Shown: positions 44,176 through 53,751 of the stretch, piece after piece
Layout of the letters: every line of letters starts with the position of its first letter
Position numbering within the stretch: position 1 is the stretch's first letter
Assembly (NCBI RefSeq): GCF_900086715.1
Contig: NZ_FLKH01000012.1
Location: forward strand, 1,863,346-1,927,345
DNA from: Gracilibacillus timonensis
GTDB lineage: Bacteria; Bacillota; Bacilli; Bacillales; Amphibacillaceae
Direction: 5' to 3'
Length of the DNA stretch: 64,000 bases
The notes under the pieces: generated by a model
What the model saw: the letters and a program-made list of their open reading frames with translations, nothing else
Database searches by the model: none
Told to the model about the DNA's origin: nothing
Made by a program: the position numbers and the translations under genes

Positions 44176-45501
44176 ATGAAGAAAACAACAATTATGCTAA
44201 CCATTCTCATAGTGATTATCGTGGCAAGTGCATCTATCTATTTTTTGACAAATAATGAAGAAACAACAAGAGGGGAGGAAGCAGAGGAAGGTCAACTCAT
44301 CAATGATTTTGATAAAATCAATCGTGTGAAGGTATATGCTAATGAAGATGTATCGTTAGAAAAAGAAGATAATGCGTGGCGTATAGAGGGGACAGACAGA
44401 CCAGCAGATCAAGAAAAGATCAATCATTTTGTAGAATCGATGAGAGAAATGACGGGTGAAGAATCTCAAGTGGAAGCAAAGGAAGTAAATCTTGATTTTC
44501 CTAATGTAATGGTAGCATTCGTAAATGAAGAAGGGGAAAATCAACAAATATCCGTCGGTCAATTAAATGCTCAGCAGGACCGCTATTATATAAAACAACA
44601 AGAGCAAGATAAAATTTATCTCGTTGATCGCGCAGTTATTGAAACAATACCTTTGCAAAAAAAGGAACTCGTCGACAATAAAATCTTATCTTTGTCTTCG
44701 GAAACAGTAGAAGAAATAAGAATTAATAATGGGTCGGAAGAACTTTTGATGAGAAATGCAGCACCTTTTTCTGAAGAAGAAGCCCGTGCACATATTAGTG
44801 GCTGGTATATGCATGAACCCTATCATGGGATATACAGTATAGCTTATTCGAAAATGGAGGCTATGTTACTGGGAATAGATCAATTAGTACCCTCAGAAAC
44901 CGTGATGGACGAAGGGGATTATGGTTTTGCCGATTCTAATTTTTCTGTTACTTTTTCAAATGATGAAGCTGCTGAAACGTTGATAATCGGAAACCCAGCG
45001 GCCGATAACCATTATTATGTCAGGCTAGAGGAGTCGGAAGAAGTGTATACTGTTTCTACTGATTTATTAGATCCGTATAGCTATCAGGCGTTTGATATGA
45101 TCGATCATTTTGTAGAAATCGTAGCGCTGGAGGTGGTCGATGAATTAATCATCGAAACGCCGGAAGAGGACACTTCTATTATGATGGAGCATGAACAAAT
45201 AGCAGATGATGAGGTAGCAACAACGGTTTATAAAGAGGATGACGCATTGGATATGGATGCATTTCGAGATGTTTATAAAGAATTGGCTGCACTAAGCGTG
45301 GACGAAGAAATAGAAGAGGATATCCATACAACGGAGGCAGAGGTCACCATACAGTATATATTGGGAGACATCACGAAAGAGATTCAGTTTATCCGAATGT
45401 CAGATAGTCAATATGCGGTTAGTAAAGGAGATAACCAACCAGATTTCCTCATAGAAACAGAAAAAGTGAATCAGCTTATACAAAAAATGCAAGATTTATA
45501 G
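44176..45501 (+). CDS. DUF4340 domain membrane-anchored protein
   Basis: A 441-aa protein with one N-terminal membrane segment (about 5-25) and an acidic extracytoplasmic part holding DUF4340-type repeats: INRVKVYANEDVSLEKEDNAWRI near 50-70, DNKILSLSSETVEEIRI near 175 and ADNHYYVRLEESEEVYTV near 285. DUF4340 is best known beside ABC-2/Gld-type transporter genes, so finding it behind YesMN and DUF624 is unusual. I prefer the ATG at 44176, with AGAGGGA upstream, over 44158. A terminator follows. Function unknown; a sensor-accessory role is possible. Confidence 0.75.
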   Translation: MKKTTIMLTILIVIIVASASIYFLTNNEETTRGEEAEEGQLINDFDKINRVKVYANEDVSLEKEDNAWRIEGTDRPADQEKINHFVESMREMTGEESQVEAKEVNLDFPNVMVAFVNEEGENQQISVGQLNAQQDRYYIKQQEQDKIYLVDRAVIETIPLQKKELVDNKILSLSSETVEEIRINNGSEELLMRNAAPFSEEEARAHISGWYMHEPYHGIYSIAYSKMEAMLLGIDQLVPSETVMDEGDYGFADSNFSVTFSNDEAAETLIIGNPAADNHYYVRLEESEEVYTVSTDLLDPYSYQAFDMIDHFVEIVALEVVDELIIETPEEDTSIMMEHEQIADDEVATTVYKEDDALDMDAFRDVYKELAALSVDEEIEEDIHTTEAEVTIQYILGDITKEIQFIRMSDSQYAVSKGDNQPDFLIETEKVNQLIQKMQDL

Positions 45502-45505
45502 GGAA

Positions 45506-45542
45506 GAAAACCTCGCTTCTTTTTATAGGCAGCGGGGTTTTC
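45506..45542 (+). terminator. Terminator of the YesMN-DUF624-DUF4340 operon
   Basis: GAAAACCTCGCT (45506-45517) pairs with AGCGGGGTTTTC (45531-45542) with one G-T pair, then TTGACC. Confidence 0.8.
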
Positions 45543-45554
45543 TTGACCCTATGC

Positions 45555-45888
45555 ATGGGTGACTTTACCGATAAGACAGATGATGTAATACTACAATCGA
45601 ATGAATTGCTAGCATACAGAGCTCAAGGCATTATTATCTTGCCAACAAGTAATCCACGTTTTTGATTATATAAATTGAATGAAATCATCGGATAGGTGCT
45701 CTTGATCCATTTATGCGAATGGATCAAACGAAGTATGAGCAGGAAACCATGCGAGAAAAAACTTACTTGTTCCGCGTTTTTGAAGTGAAGAAGTACGCTC
45801 CAATGACATATGTGTATATCCCTACCTCTCTTTTTTACCTATTTTTATATCCCGTTTGGTATGTTTTTTGGGAAAGCGGTTTCTAATA
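45555..45888 (+). pseudogene. Degraded regulator-like remnant (LacI-like piece) and unassigned frame
   Basis: A 36-codon frame at 45555-45665 contains NELLAYRAQGIIILPTSNPR, which resembles the effector domain of LacI-family regulators (LLAYRVDGIIL pattern). A second open frame with no start (45692-45886) reads IGALDPFMRMDQTKYEQETM and beyond and is not recognised. There is no DNA-binding domain. It fits a decayed regulator gene ahead of the importer operon; the gap otherwise holds a candidate cre. Confidence 0.35.
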
Positions 45889-45903
45889 TAATAAATACAG
45901 AGA

Positions 45904-45917
45904 GAAAAACGCTTACA
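45904..45917. promoter_or_regulatory. Candidate cre upstream of the importer operon
   Basis: GAAAAACGCTTACA matches TGWAANCGNTNWCA at 12 of 14 positions, 32 bp ahead of the permease gene. A weak-to-moderate CcpA-site candidate. Confidence 0.4.
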
Positions 45918-45948
45918 ATCAAAGTTTGACAGGTGAGGAGAGAAAAAG

Positions 45949-46983
45949 ATGAGTCGAAATGAACATACGACAAAGGGACAACAGAACCCATCTGGATCGG
46001 ACCCTGTGCTAAGCACCCAGGTGAAGCCAGGCTTTCCTTCTGTAAAAGGTGATAAGATATCCAATCAACTTGGTAATGGAGGGTTCTGGAAAAGAGTAAG
46101 TAAACAAAAGGCTTTATTGCTGATGGCATTACCTTTTGTTATTTGGTTAATTATTTTTAAGTATATCCCAATTGCTGGCTGGACGATGGCATTTCAAGAC
46201 TACAAACCTCAACTTGGTATTTTTGAACAAGAGTGGGTAGGGTTGAAGCATTTTAAAGAGCTATTTAATGAACCAATGTTTTACCGTGCACTTGAAAACA
46301 CATTGGGAATGGGAGTGCTCGGATTAGTATTCGGGACATTAACCGCTATATTATTTGCTTTATTTTTAAATGAATTACGATTTATGGCGTTAAAGAAGTG
46401 GACCCAAACGATCTCTTATTTACCACACTTTGTGTCATGGGTGATTGTAGCAAATATTGTTATTACCATGTTATCGACGGATGGATTTATTAATAATTTT
46501 CTAGTTTCGATTGGGATTCTTGATCAACCTATTAATTTTATGGCTAAACCTGAAATGTTCTGGGGAATTGTTACCGCTGCTGATGTCTGGAAAGAAACAG
46601 GATGGAATGCCATTATTTATTTAGCTGCTATGGCTGGTGTTGACCCGCAATTATATGAGGCTGCTAAAGTAGACGGGGCTAGTAGATTTCGTCAAATGTG
46701 GCATATCACATTGCCGAGCATTAGATCAGTTATTATTGTCCTTCTTATTCTGAATATTGGTAACTTAATTAATATTGGATTTGAGAAACAGATGTTACTA
46801 GGTAACAATATTGTATATGAAAAATCGATTGTTATTGATTTATACGCACTTGATTATGGTATTGGTATGTTCCGATATTCATTTGGTACCGCGATTGGCA
46901 TATTTAAGTCTGTGGTGAGTGTCATTCTCATTTTAATTTGTAACAGCTTTGCCAAAAGGTTAGGTGAAGGTCGTGTATTCTAG
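45949..46983 (+). CDS. Carbohydrate ABC transporter permease, LplB type
   Basis: A 344-aa membrane protein. The first ~50 residues are polar and variable; six membrane segments follow, starting KALLLMALPFVIWLIIFKYIPIAGW, and the EAA loop is LYEAAKVDGASRFRQMWHITLPS (about 243-265). GPLW-type LplB proteins pair with YtcP-type permeases and large lipoproteins to import complex oligosaccharides. GGTGAGGAGAG precedes the ATG. First gene of a permease-permease-lipoprotein operon that continues into GH43 and GH31. Confidence 0.93.
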   Translation: MSRNEHTTKGQQNPSGSDPVLSTQVKPGFPSVKGDKISNQLGNGGFWKRVSKQKALLLMALPFVIWLIIFKYIPIAGWTMAFQDYKPQLGIFEQEWVGLKHFKELFNEPMFYRALENTLGMGVLGLVFGTLTAILFALFLNELRFMALKKWTQTISYLPHFVSWVIVANIVITMLSTDGFINNFLVSIGILDQPINFMAKPEMFWGIVTAADVWKETGWNAIIYLAAMAGVDPQLYEAAKVDGASRFRQMWHITLPSIRSVIIVLLILNIGNLINIGFEKQMLLGNNIVYEKSIVIDLYALDYGIGMFRYSFGTAIGIFKSVVSVILILICNSFAKRLGEGRVF

Positions 46984-47003
46984 TAGAGAGGAGTGCATTC
47001 AAG

Positions 47004-47888
47004 ATGAGCAAAAGAAAGTGGACGACATTTGATATCGTACTAACGTTATTTATGATATTTATTCTAGTTATTACGTTGTATCCTTTTTTAAACATTTTAG
47101 CGATTTCACTAAACAATGCGGTGGATACGGCCAGAGGTGGAATCCATATTTGGCCGCGAGATTTTACCTTTGCTAACTATCAAGAGATTTTTGGCAGTAA
47201 TGATCGATTGTTTCAAGCGTTTTTAATGTCGATTTTGCGAACCGTAGTAGGTACTATTACCGGTATTATTGCGAGTACGATGCTTGCTTACGTATTAAGT
47301 AGACGAGATTTCATATTCAACAGTGCTGTCGGCTTTTTATTAGTATTAACGATGTTTATCAGTGGAGGGTTAATCCCAGATTATATGTTAATTCGCGAGC
47401 TTGGGTTAATCAATGATTTTTGGGTGTACATTTGGCCTATGCTGCTATCCGCATTTAACGTTATTATTATCCGTTCCTTTATGGATAATTTACCAAAAGC
47501 ACTGGAAGAATCGGCGAAGATGGATGGAGCCAATGATTTCGTTATCTTCACACGTATTATTATTCCATTATGTCTGCCAGTGATTGCAACGATTGCCTTG
47601 TTTTTGGCAGTCGGTCAGTGGAATAATTGGTTTGATACGTATTTATACGCTCGAAGTAATGACGCATTAACAACACTGCAATTTGAGTTAATGAAGATCC
47701 TGGATAATGCTAATATTTCAAGTGGTGATATAACGTCTCAAAATGCGGAAGTCGTTGCGGGACAAACAAACCCACAATCGATTAAGATGGCGATCACGAT
47801 TATTGCAACGGTACCTATTCTAGTCGTTTATCCATTTTTACAGAAGTATTTTGTAACAGGTCTGACTATTGGTGCTGTTAAAAGCTAG
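47004..47888 (+). CDS. Carbohydrate ABC transporter permease, YtcP/LplC type
   Basis: A 294-aa membrane protein with six hydrophobic segments and an EAA loop (LEESAKMDGANDFVIFTRIIIPL). The ending VVYPFLQKYFVTGLTIGAVK is a hallmark of this permease type. AGAGGAGTG precedes the ATG; 20 bp from the LplB gene. It forms the channel with LplB. Confidence 0.94.
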   Translation: MSKRKWTTFDIVLTLFMIFILVITLYPFLNILAISLNNAVDTARGGIHIWPRDFTFANYQEIFGSNDRLFQAFLMSILRTVVGTITGIIASTMLAYVLSRRDFIFNSAVGFLLVLTMFISGGLIPDYMLIRELGLINDFWVYIWPMLLSAFNVIIIRSFMDNLPKALEESAKMDGANDFVIFTRIIIPLCLPVIATIALFLAVGQWNNWFDTYLYARSNDALTTLQFELMKILDNANISSGDITSQNAEVVAGQTNPQSIKMAITIIATVPILVVYPFLQKYFVTGLTIGAVKS

Positions 47889-47939
47889 GTATAAATGCAA
47901 GTCATTATACAATTTATAAAAAAATGGAGGGAAAGTAAC

Positions 47940-49616
47940 ATGAAGAGAAAGCTGCCAATTTTGTGTTTATTATTTATTCTAGGCGTATTATTGTTAGCTG
48001 CTTGTAGCGATGATTCAAATGCTAATGATGACGGTAGTGGATCTGATGATAATGCTTCATCGGATGAACCAATTACATTAACGTTTTTTAATGCAGATGG
48101 GGAAGAAAAGACGTTTGATGATCCAGTTGCACAAAAAATCACCGAAGAAACAGGTATTAAATTAGAAATGGACTATCCGGTAGGGGGTAATGATGAAACC
48201 GTTCCACTGATGATTGCAAGTGGTGAGTATCCCGATTTAATCTTTGCCAAAGGTGATATCGGCAAACTGATTGAAGCAGGGGGAGTTATTAAGTTAGATG
48301 ATATGATTGAAGAGAAAGGTGAAAATCTCAAGGCGATGTATGGAGACCAGCTTGATCGTTTACGTAACTCAGTAGATGATCCAAGTATTTATAATGTTGG
48401 TACGTATGGTGTTGAAGAAGCGCGTTGGGAAACGAGTGGTACGTTCCAAATCCAATTAGATGTACTGCGTGAACTTGGTTATCCGGAAATAAACACATTA
48501 GAAGATTTTGAAGCGGCCATTACGGATTACTATGAAATGTACCCAGAAATTGATGGCCAAAAAACGATTCCACTATCTTTATTAGGCAGTGACTGGCGTT
48601 GGTTAATTACAGTTGGTAACCCATCAGGATTTGCAGCGGGAATCCCTGATGATGGACAATGGGCCATTGATGATGAAACAGGGGAAACGACTTATAAATT
48701 CTTAAAACCAGAGCTTAAAGAATACTTTAAATGGTTAAATGGATTGAATGATAAAGGGTTATTGGATCCGGAATCATTTACACACACCTATGACACGTAT
48801 ATCTCTAAACTTTCTTCTGGCCGTGTATTGAGTATTGCTGATCAGAGCTGGAACATTGGAGATGCAGATGCGGCACTTGTAGCGGATGGGAAAGAGTGGA
48901 GGACCTATGCACCTTTACCAGTTACCTTAGGTGAAGAATACAAATCTCAAGGTTTGAAAGATTATGGCTTTGCTGGTGGTTGGGGTATTTCCATTTCTTC
49001 CACTAGTGAATATCAAGATGAAGCATTTGAATTCCTCGATTGGATGGCTTCGGAAGAGGCACAAATCTTGGTTAATTGGGGGATTGAAGGTGAGAATTAT
49101 GACGTGGTAGATGGCAAACGTGTGATGCATGAAGATGATCGGGAAAGAAAAAATACGGATGCTGACTATCCAAAAGAAACAGGTGTAGGTTATTATGTCT
49201 ATCCATTCCCACAATGGGGTAATGGGGCACTAGACTCAGATGGTCAACCCATTACACCTGATTCTGAGCAAGACATTATTGATAACTTTAACGAAGCCGA
49301 AAAAGAAGTAACAGCTGAATACGGTATCGACAACTGGATTGAATGGTTCCCAGAGCCAGAAGAATTAGGTGTTTCCAAGCATGGTGCGGCTGCAAACTAC
49401 ACGATTCAATCAGGTAGTGATTTGGAAATCATTCAACAGAAAGCAGATGATTTAACAGAACAAAGAATCACGCAAGCTGTTCTAGGTGCACCAGAAGATT
49501 TTGATGCCTCATGGGATGCAATGATTGAAGAATTGGAAGCAATGAATATTGAAAAGGCTAATGAAGAAATGACACAAAAAACGAAAGATACAATGGAGCT
49601 TTGGGGTACGAATTAA
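47940..49616 (+). CDS. Substrate-binding lipoprotein (LipO/LplA type)
   Basis: A 558-aa solute-binding protein. The signal peptide ends LLLAAC with Cys22, followed by an Asp/Ser-rich linker (DDSNANDDGSGSDD), then PITLTFFNADGEEKT and the GYPDLIFAKGDIGKLIEAG-type binding core. The length is typical for LplA-like proteins that bind large oligosaccharides. The ATG at 47940 has TGGAGGG upstream; the frame extending to 47895 is not a signal sequence. It delivers ligand to the two permeases upstream. Confidence 0.92.
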   Translation: MKRKLPILCLLFILGVLLLAACSDDSNANDDGSGSDDNASSDEPITLTFFNADGEEKTFDDPVAQKITEETGIKLEMDYPVGGNDETVPLMIASGEYPDLIFAKGDIGKLIEAGGVIKLDDMIEEKGENLKAMYGDQLDRLRNSVDDPSIYNVGTYGVEEARWETSGTFQIQLDVLRELGYPEINTLEDFEAAITDYYEMYPEIDGQKTIPLSLLGSDWRWLITVGNPSGFAAGIPDDGQWAIDDETGETTYKFLKPELKEYFKWLNGLNDKGLLDPESFTHTYDTYISKLSSGRVLSIADQSWNIGDADAALVADGKEWRTYAPLPVTLGEEYKSQGLKDYGFAGGWGISISSTSEYQDEAFEFLDWMASEEAQILVNWGIEGENYDVVDGKRVMHEDDRERKNTDADYPKETGVGYYVYPFPQWGNGALDSDGQPITPDSEQDIIDNFNEAEKEVTAEYGIDNWIEWFPEPEELGVSKHGAAANYTIQSGSDLEIIQQKADDLTEQRITQAVLGAPEDFDASWDAMIEELEAMNIEKANEEMTQKTKDTMELWGTN

Positions 49617-49627
49617 CGATGATGATT

Positions 49628-49657
49628 GGCCTGATTCCGCACTTGTGGTATCAGGCC
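49628..49657 (+). terminator. Hairpin after the lipoprotein gene
   Basis: GGCCTGAT (49628-49635) pairs with ATCAGGCC (49650-49657). There is no T-run, so it may serve mRNA stability or partial termination before the glycosidase genes. Confidence 0.6.
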
Positions 49658-49740
49658 TCATGTATATACATAATGGCTTTACAGACAATAGAGATTTAAT
49701 TGGAGTGGAATTTTTACGTTCAGAAAATGGAGGTGATAGT

Positions 49741-51354
49741 ATGAAAATAGAAAATCCAATTCTAAGAGGTTTTCACCCTGATCCCTCTATCGTTAGGGTA
49801 GGAGAGGACTACTATATCGCAACATCGACATTTGAGTGGTGGCCAGGAGTTCGGTTGCACCATTCTAGAGACCTTAAAAATTGGGAGTTACTACCTTACC
49901 CATTAACTAGAAAGTCACAATTGGACTTAACGGGAGTAGGGGATTCCCAGGGAATATGGGCGCCATGCTTAACTTATGACAATGGTTTGTTTTATTTAGT
50001 ATATACAGTAGTATCATCTTTTTATTGTAATATGCAAGATACGAAGAATTTTTTAGTTACTTCAGAAAGTATAGAAGGGCCTTGGTCTGAACCGATCGCA
50101 TTGAATAGTTTTGGTTTTGATCCATCCATGTTTCATGATCCTAATGGTAAGAAGTATCTTGTCAGTATGGTTACTGATCATCGAGTTCCTCAAAAATATG
50201 GCGGCAGACTGCTACTACAGGAGTATGATCCGAATCAACAGAAAATGGTAGGCACCATGGTTGATATTTATCAAGGAGAACACGGATATTTAGAAGGTCC
50301 ACATATTTATAAGCGTGGGGATTTCTATTATCTCTTTGCAGCGGAGGGAGGAACTGGCGAGGGGCATGGACAATCCATCCTTCGTTCGAAAAGTATTTGG
50401 GGGCCCTATGTTGCATATAAGAAAAATCCTATTTTAACTTCAAGGGATGTTCCAGGACATTCTATACAAAAGGCAGGTCATGCTGATTTAGTACAAACGC
50501 CAAATAACGAATGGTATATTGTTCACCTGTGTGGAAGACCCTTGCAAGCCACTAATCCAGATGATCATATAAAGCTCCCTGGTAAACGGAGGTATACACT
50601 CGGCAGAGAAACTGCACTGCAAAAAGTATATTGGACGGAGGATGGTTGGCTGCAGTTGGAAAATGGTTCGAACCTTCCGGAAAAAGAGATTGTATGGAAT
50701 GGTGTAGCTGAACATTCCGCTGCAATAAAGAATTCCATCGACCATTTTGATACAACGGAGTTAAATTTGGAATATCAGAGTTTAAGAAAACCATTAACAG
50801 ATCAAAACTATTCCCTTATGGAACGTCCAGGGTACCTTCGACTGTTTGGAAGAGATGGTTTGTCGTCAAGATTTAACCAAAGTCTTATCGCAAGAAGGTG
50901 GACGGAATTTGAAATGGAGGCAGGTACAAAAATCGAATTTCAACCTCGACATTTTAAACAGATGGCAGGTTTAATTTGTTTGTACGATATTGATAATTTT
51001 TATTATGTACACATTACGTTTGATGAAGAAATAGGCAGATGCCTGAGCATTATGAAGAGTGAGAATCGCAAAATTGAATATCCAGTAGAGCCTATTCCGA
51101 TTCGTGAAGCAGAAATCTTTTTAAAAGTAAAGGTTGCATTTGAAAAGCTGCAATTCTTCTATTCCGATAACGGCGAAAGATATGAAAAAATAGGGCCAGA
51201 ACTGGACGCAAGTATACTGTCAGACGAGGCATGCTATCATGGTTGGTTCACAGGTGCCATGGTGGGACTTTGTTGTCAAGATATGTCTGGGAGTGGAAAA
51301 GCAGCAGATTTTGATTGGTTCGAATATCAAGTGAAGAATAGAAACCCAAGTTAA
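49741..51354 (+). CDS. xynB: Glycoside hydrolase family 43 beta-xylosidase (XynB-like)
   Basis: A 537-aa cytosolic enzyme of the usual length for XynB-type GH43. Catalytic residues are in place: Asp14 (GFHPDPS), Asp127 (GFDPSMF) and Glu185 (LEGPH). The C-terminal half (about 335-530) is the beta-sandwich GH43_C2 domain. The ATG at 49741 follows GGAGGTGAT. In characterised relatives such enzymes release xylose from xylo-oligosaccharides and some cleave arabinofuranosides. It lies between the importer and the GH31 gene and probably belongs to the same pathway. Confidence 0.92.
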   Translation: MKIENPILRGFHPDPSIVRVGEDYYIATSTFEWWPGVRLHHSRDLKNWELLPYPLTRKSQLDLTGVGDSQGIWAPCLTYDNGLFYLVYTVVSSFYCNMQDTKNFLVTSESIEGPWSEPIALNSFGFDPSMFHDPNGKKYLVSMVTDHRVPQKYGGRLLLQEYDPNQQKMVGTMVDIYQGEHGYLEGPHIYKRGDFYYLFAAEGGTGEGHGQSILRSKSIWGPYVAYKKNPILTSRDVPGHSIQKAGHADLVQTPNNEWYIVHLCGRPLQATNPDDHIKLPGKRRYTLGRETALQKVYWTEDGWLQLENGSNLPEKEIVWNGVAEHSAAIKNSIDHFDTTELNLEYQSLRKPLTDQNYSLMERPGYLRLFGRDGLSSRFNQSLIARRWTEFEMEAGTKIEFQPRHFKQMAGLICLYDIDNFYYVHITFDEEIGRCLSIMKSENRKIEYPVEPIPIREAEIFLKVKVAFEKLQFFYSDNGERYEKIGPELDASILSDEACYHGWFTGAMVGLCCQDMSGSGKAADFDWFEYQVKNRNPS

Positions 51355-51432
51355 AAATATAAAGAATAAAATTCATAAAGCGAAATAAAAGTACCTTAAT
51401 TCGAAATGAATAGTATATGAGGAGGAACCGTA

Positions 51433-53706
51433 TTGAAATTTACAGATGGTAATTGGATGGTACGAGAAGGTTATGACATTCATTTTCCAAAAATAATTCA
51501 TGAAATAGAAGAGAAAGATGGCAACGTAATATTATACGCACCGTGTAAGCATATCAATCACCGAGGAGATACATTAGACGGACCGCTGTTGACGATTCAA
51601 ATATCCACTCCAATAGATGAAGTGATCCGTGTAGAAACATGGCATTTTAAAGGTGGAAAAGCAACTTATCCGAATTTCGATGTCGCGGATGAAGTAAAAT
51701 CAATTAAGGTAGAAGATGCGGTGGATCATGTGACGTTTACGAGTGGAAAGCTGACACTTCAAATAACAAAAAAAGATTTTTCCTTATCCTTCAAAAATGG
51801 AAATAGTATATTAACAGGCACGGAGAGCAAAGGTCTTGCATGGATTAATGGACCTGCAGATAAAACCTATATGAGAGGACAATTACGTCTAGGAGTAGGA
51901 GAGCATTTGTATGGTCTTGGTGAACGATTCACGCCATTTGTGAAAAATGGCCAGTCTGTAGATATTTGGAATAAAGATGGTGGGACTAGTTCCGAACAAT
52001 CTTACAAAAATATTCCGTTCTATTTGAGTAGTAAAGGATACGGCGTGTTCGTAAACCATCCAGAAGAAGTGAGCTATGAGTTAGGATCCGAAACGGTATC
52101 AAGCTCTCAATTTAGTGTCGAAGGCGAATATCTAGATTATTATTTCATTAATGGCCCAACGCCAAAAGAGGTAGTTAGCCGTTATACAGAACTAACAGGG
52201 AAACCAGCATTACCGCCAGCATGGTCATTTGGTTTATGGTTATCTACATCGTTTACAACAGATTATAATGAAGAAACCGTTAATCATTTTGTCGATGGAA
52301 TGGCAGAGCGTGGCATTCCGCTTAGCGTTTTTCACTTCGATTGTTTTTGGATGAAAGAATTCGAATGGAGTAATTTTATCTGGGATCGTCGTAATTTCCC
52401 TGACCCAGAAGGTATGTTACAGCGATTGAAAGATAAAGGGTTAAAGATTTGTGTCTGGATTAATCCATACATTGCACAAAAGTCACCCCTTTTTGATGAG
52501 GGAATGGAAAAAGGCTATCTGATCAAGAAAGCTAACGGAGATGTTTGGCAGTGGGATCTGTGGCAAGCTGGAATGGGGATTGTTGATTTTACAAATCCGG
52601 ATGCCTGTCGCTGGTATCAAGAGAAATTGAAATCTTTATTAGATATGGGAGTAGATTCATTCAAGACGGACTTTGGTGAGCGTATTCCTACCGATGTGGT
52701 CTATTTTGATGGATCAGATCCAGAGAAAATGCATAACTATTATTCCTACAAGTTTAACGACGTTGTGTTTGATTTATTGAAAGAAGAAAAAGGGGCCGAC
52801 GAGGCCATTGTGTTCGCCCGTTCTGCAACAACAGGTGGTCAGAAATTTCCTGTGCATTGGGGTGGTGATTGTGATTCTACATATGACGCCATGGCAGAAA
52901 GTTTACGAGGTGGTCTATCCCTAACTACGTCAGGATTTGGTTATTGGAGTCATGACATTGGTGGTTTTGAAAGTACAGCAACCCCAGATGTATTCAAGCG
53001 TTGGACAGCATTTGGATTACTATCTAGCCATAGCCGTTTCCATGGAAGTCATTCTTACCGCGTTCCTTGGTTGTTTGATGAAGAAGCAGTAGACGTGACC
53101 CGTCATTTTACCAAATTAAAAAATAAACTAATGCCTTATTTATATGGTCAAGCAGTAGAAAATAATAAAACGGGTGTACCTGTCATGCGTTCTATGATCA
53201 TGGAATTTCCAGATGATCCGCTGTGTGAAACGTTAGATCGTCAATATATGTTAGGAGACTCGATTCTCGTTGCCCCCATTTTTAATGAAGAGAGCATGGG
53301 ATCCTTTTACTTGCCAAAAGGTAAATGGACGCATCTTTTAACGGGTGAAACGGTTGAAGGCGGGACATGGATAAAAGAAACATATGATTATTTTAGCTTA
53401 CCGCTTTTTGTTCGGCCCAACACGGTATTGCCAGTTGGCGGCAATGAAGAGTCACCCGTATATGACTACACGGATAGAGTTACGTTTAAAATGTATCAAA
53501 TAGAAAAAGGTCACCGTGTAACTAGAAACTTGGTAAATGCAAAAGGTGATAGTATCGGATCCATAGCAGTCGAACGAACAGGCGATGAATTGAACATACA
53601 GGTGAATGGGATAGATAAGGCTTGTCAAATAGAGGTAGTCGGTGATCAAACGATTACATTACAACCTGGTGATAAGGAAGTTTCGATTTTATTGCAAAAT
53701 AAATAA
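51433..53706 (+). CDS. yicI: Glycoside hydrolase family 31 alpha-xylosidase (YicI-like)
   Basis: A 757-aa enzyme (YicI of E. coli is 772 aa). Nucleophile Asp413 is in FKTDFGE and acid/base Asp479 in HWGGDCDS, three positions before their YicI equivalents. GLGERFTPFVKNGQ and FHFDCFWMKEFEW are typical of the alpha-xylosidase subgroup. It is cytosolic. TTG start after GAGGAGGAACC. It removes alpha-1,6-xylose from the non-reducing end of xyloglucan oligosaccharides (isoprimeverose unit), which points to xyloglucan as the substrate of this region. Confidence 0.94.
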   Translation: MKFTDGNWMVREGYDIHFPKIIHEIEEKDGNVILYAPCKHINHRGDTLDGPLLTIQISTPIDEVIRVETWHFKGGKATYPNFDVADEVKSIKVEDAVDHVTFTSGKLTLQITKKDFSLSFKNGNSILTGTESKGLAWINGPADKTYMRGQLRLGVGEHLYGLGERFTPFVKNGQSVDIWNKDGGTSSEQSYKNIPFYLSSKGYGVFVNHPEEVSYELGSETVSSSQFSVEGEYLDYYFINGPTPKEVVSRYTELTGKPALPPAWSFGLWLSTSFTTDYNEETVNHFVDGMAERGIPLSVFHFDCFWMKEFEWSNFIWDRRNFPDPEGMLQRLKDKGLKICVWINPYIAQKSPLFDEGMEKGYLIKKANGDVWQWDLWQAGMGIVDFTNPDACRWYQEKLKSLLDMGVDSFKTDFGERIPTDVVYFDGSDPEKMHNYYSYKFNDVVFDLLKEEKGADEAIVFARSATTGGQKFPVHWGGDCDSTYDAMAESLRGGLSLTTSGFGYWSHDIGGFESTATPDVFKRWTAFGLLSSHSRFHGSHSYRVPWLFDEEAVDVTRHFTKLKNKLMPYLYGQAVENNKTGVPVMRSMIMEFPDDPLCETLDRQYMLGDSILVAPIFNEESMGSFYLPKGKWTHLLTGETVEGGTWIKETYDYFSLPLFVRPNTVLPVGGNEESPVYDYTDRVTFKMYQIEKGHRVTRNLVNAKGDSIGSIAVERTGDELNIQVNGIDKACQIEVVGDQTITLQPGDKEVSILLQNK

Positions 53707-53717
53707 AACTAGCCTCG

Positions 53718-53751
53718 AAAACACTCTCGCTTGGAAAAGGGGAGTGTTTTT
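53718..53751 (+). terminator. Terminator after the GH31 gene
   Basis: AAAACACTC (53718-53726) pairs with GAGTGTTTTT (53742-53751) and T-rich sequence follows. Confidence 0.8.
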
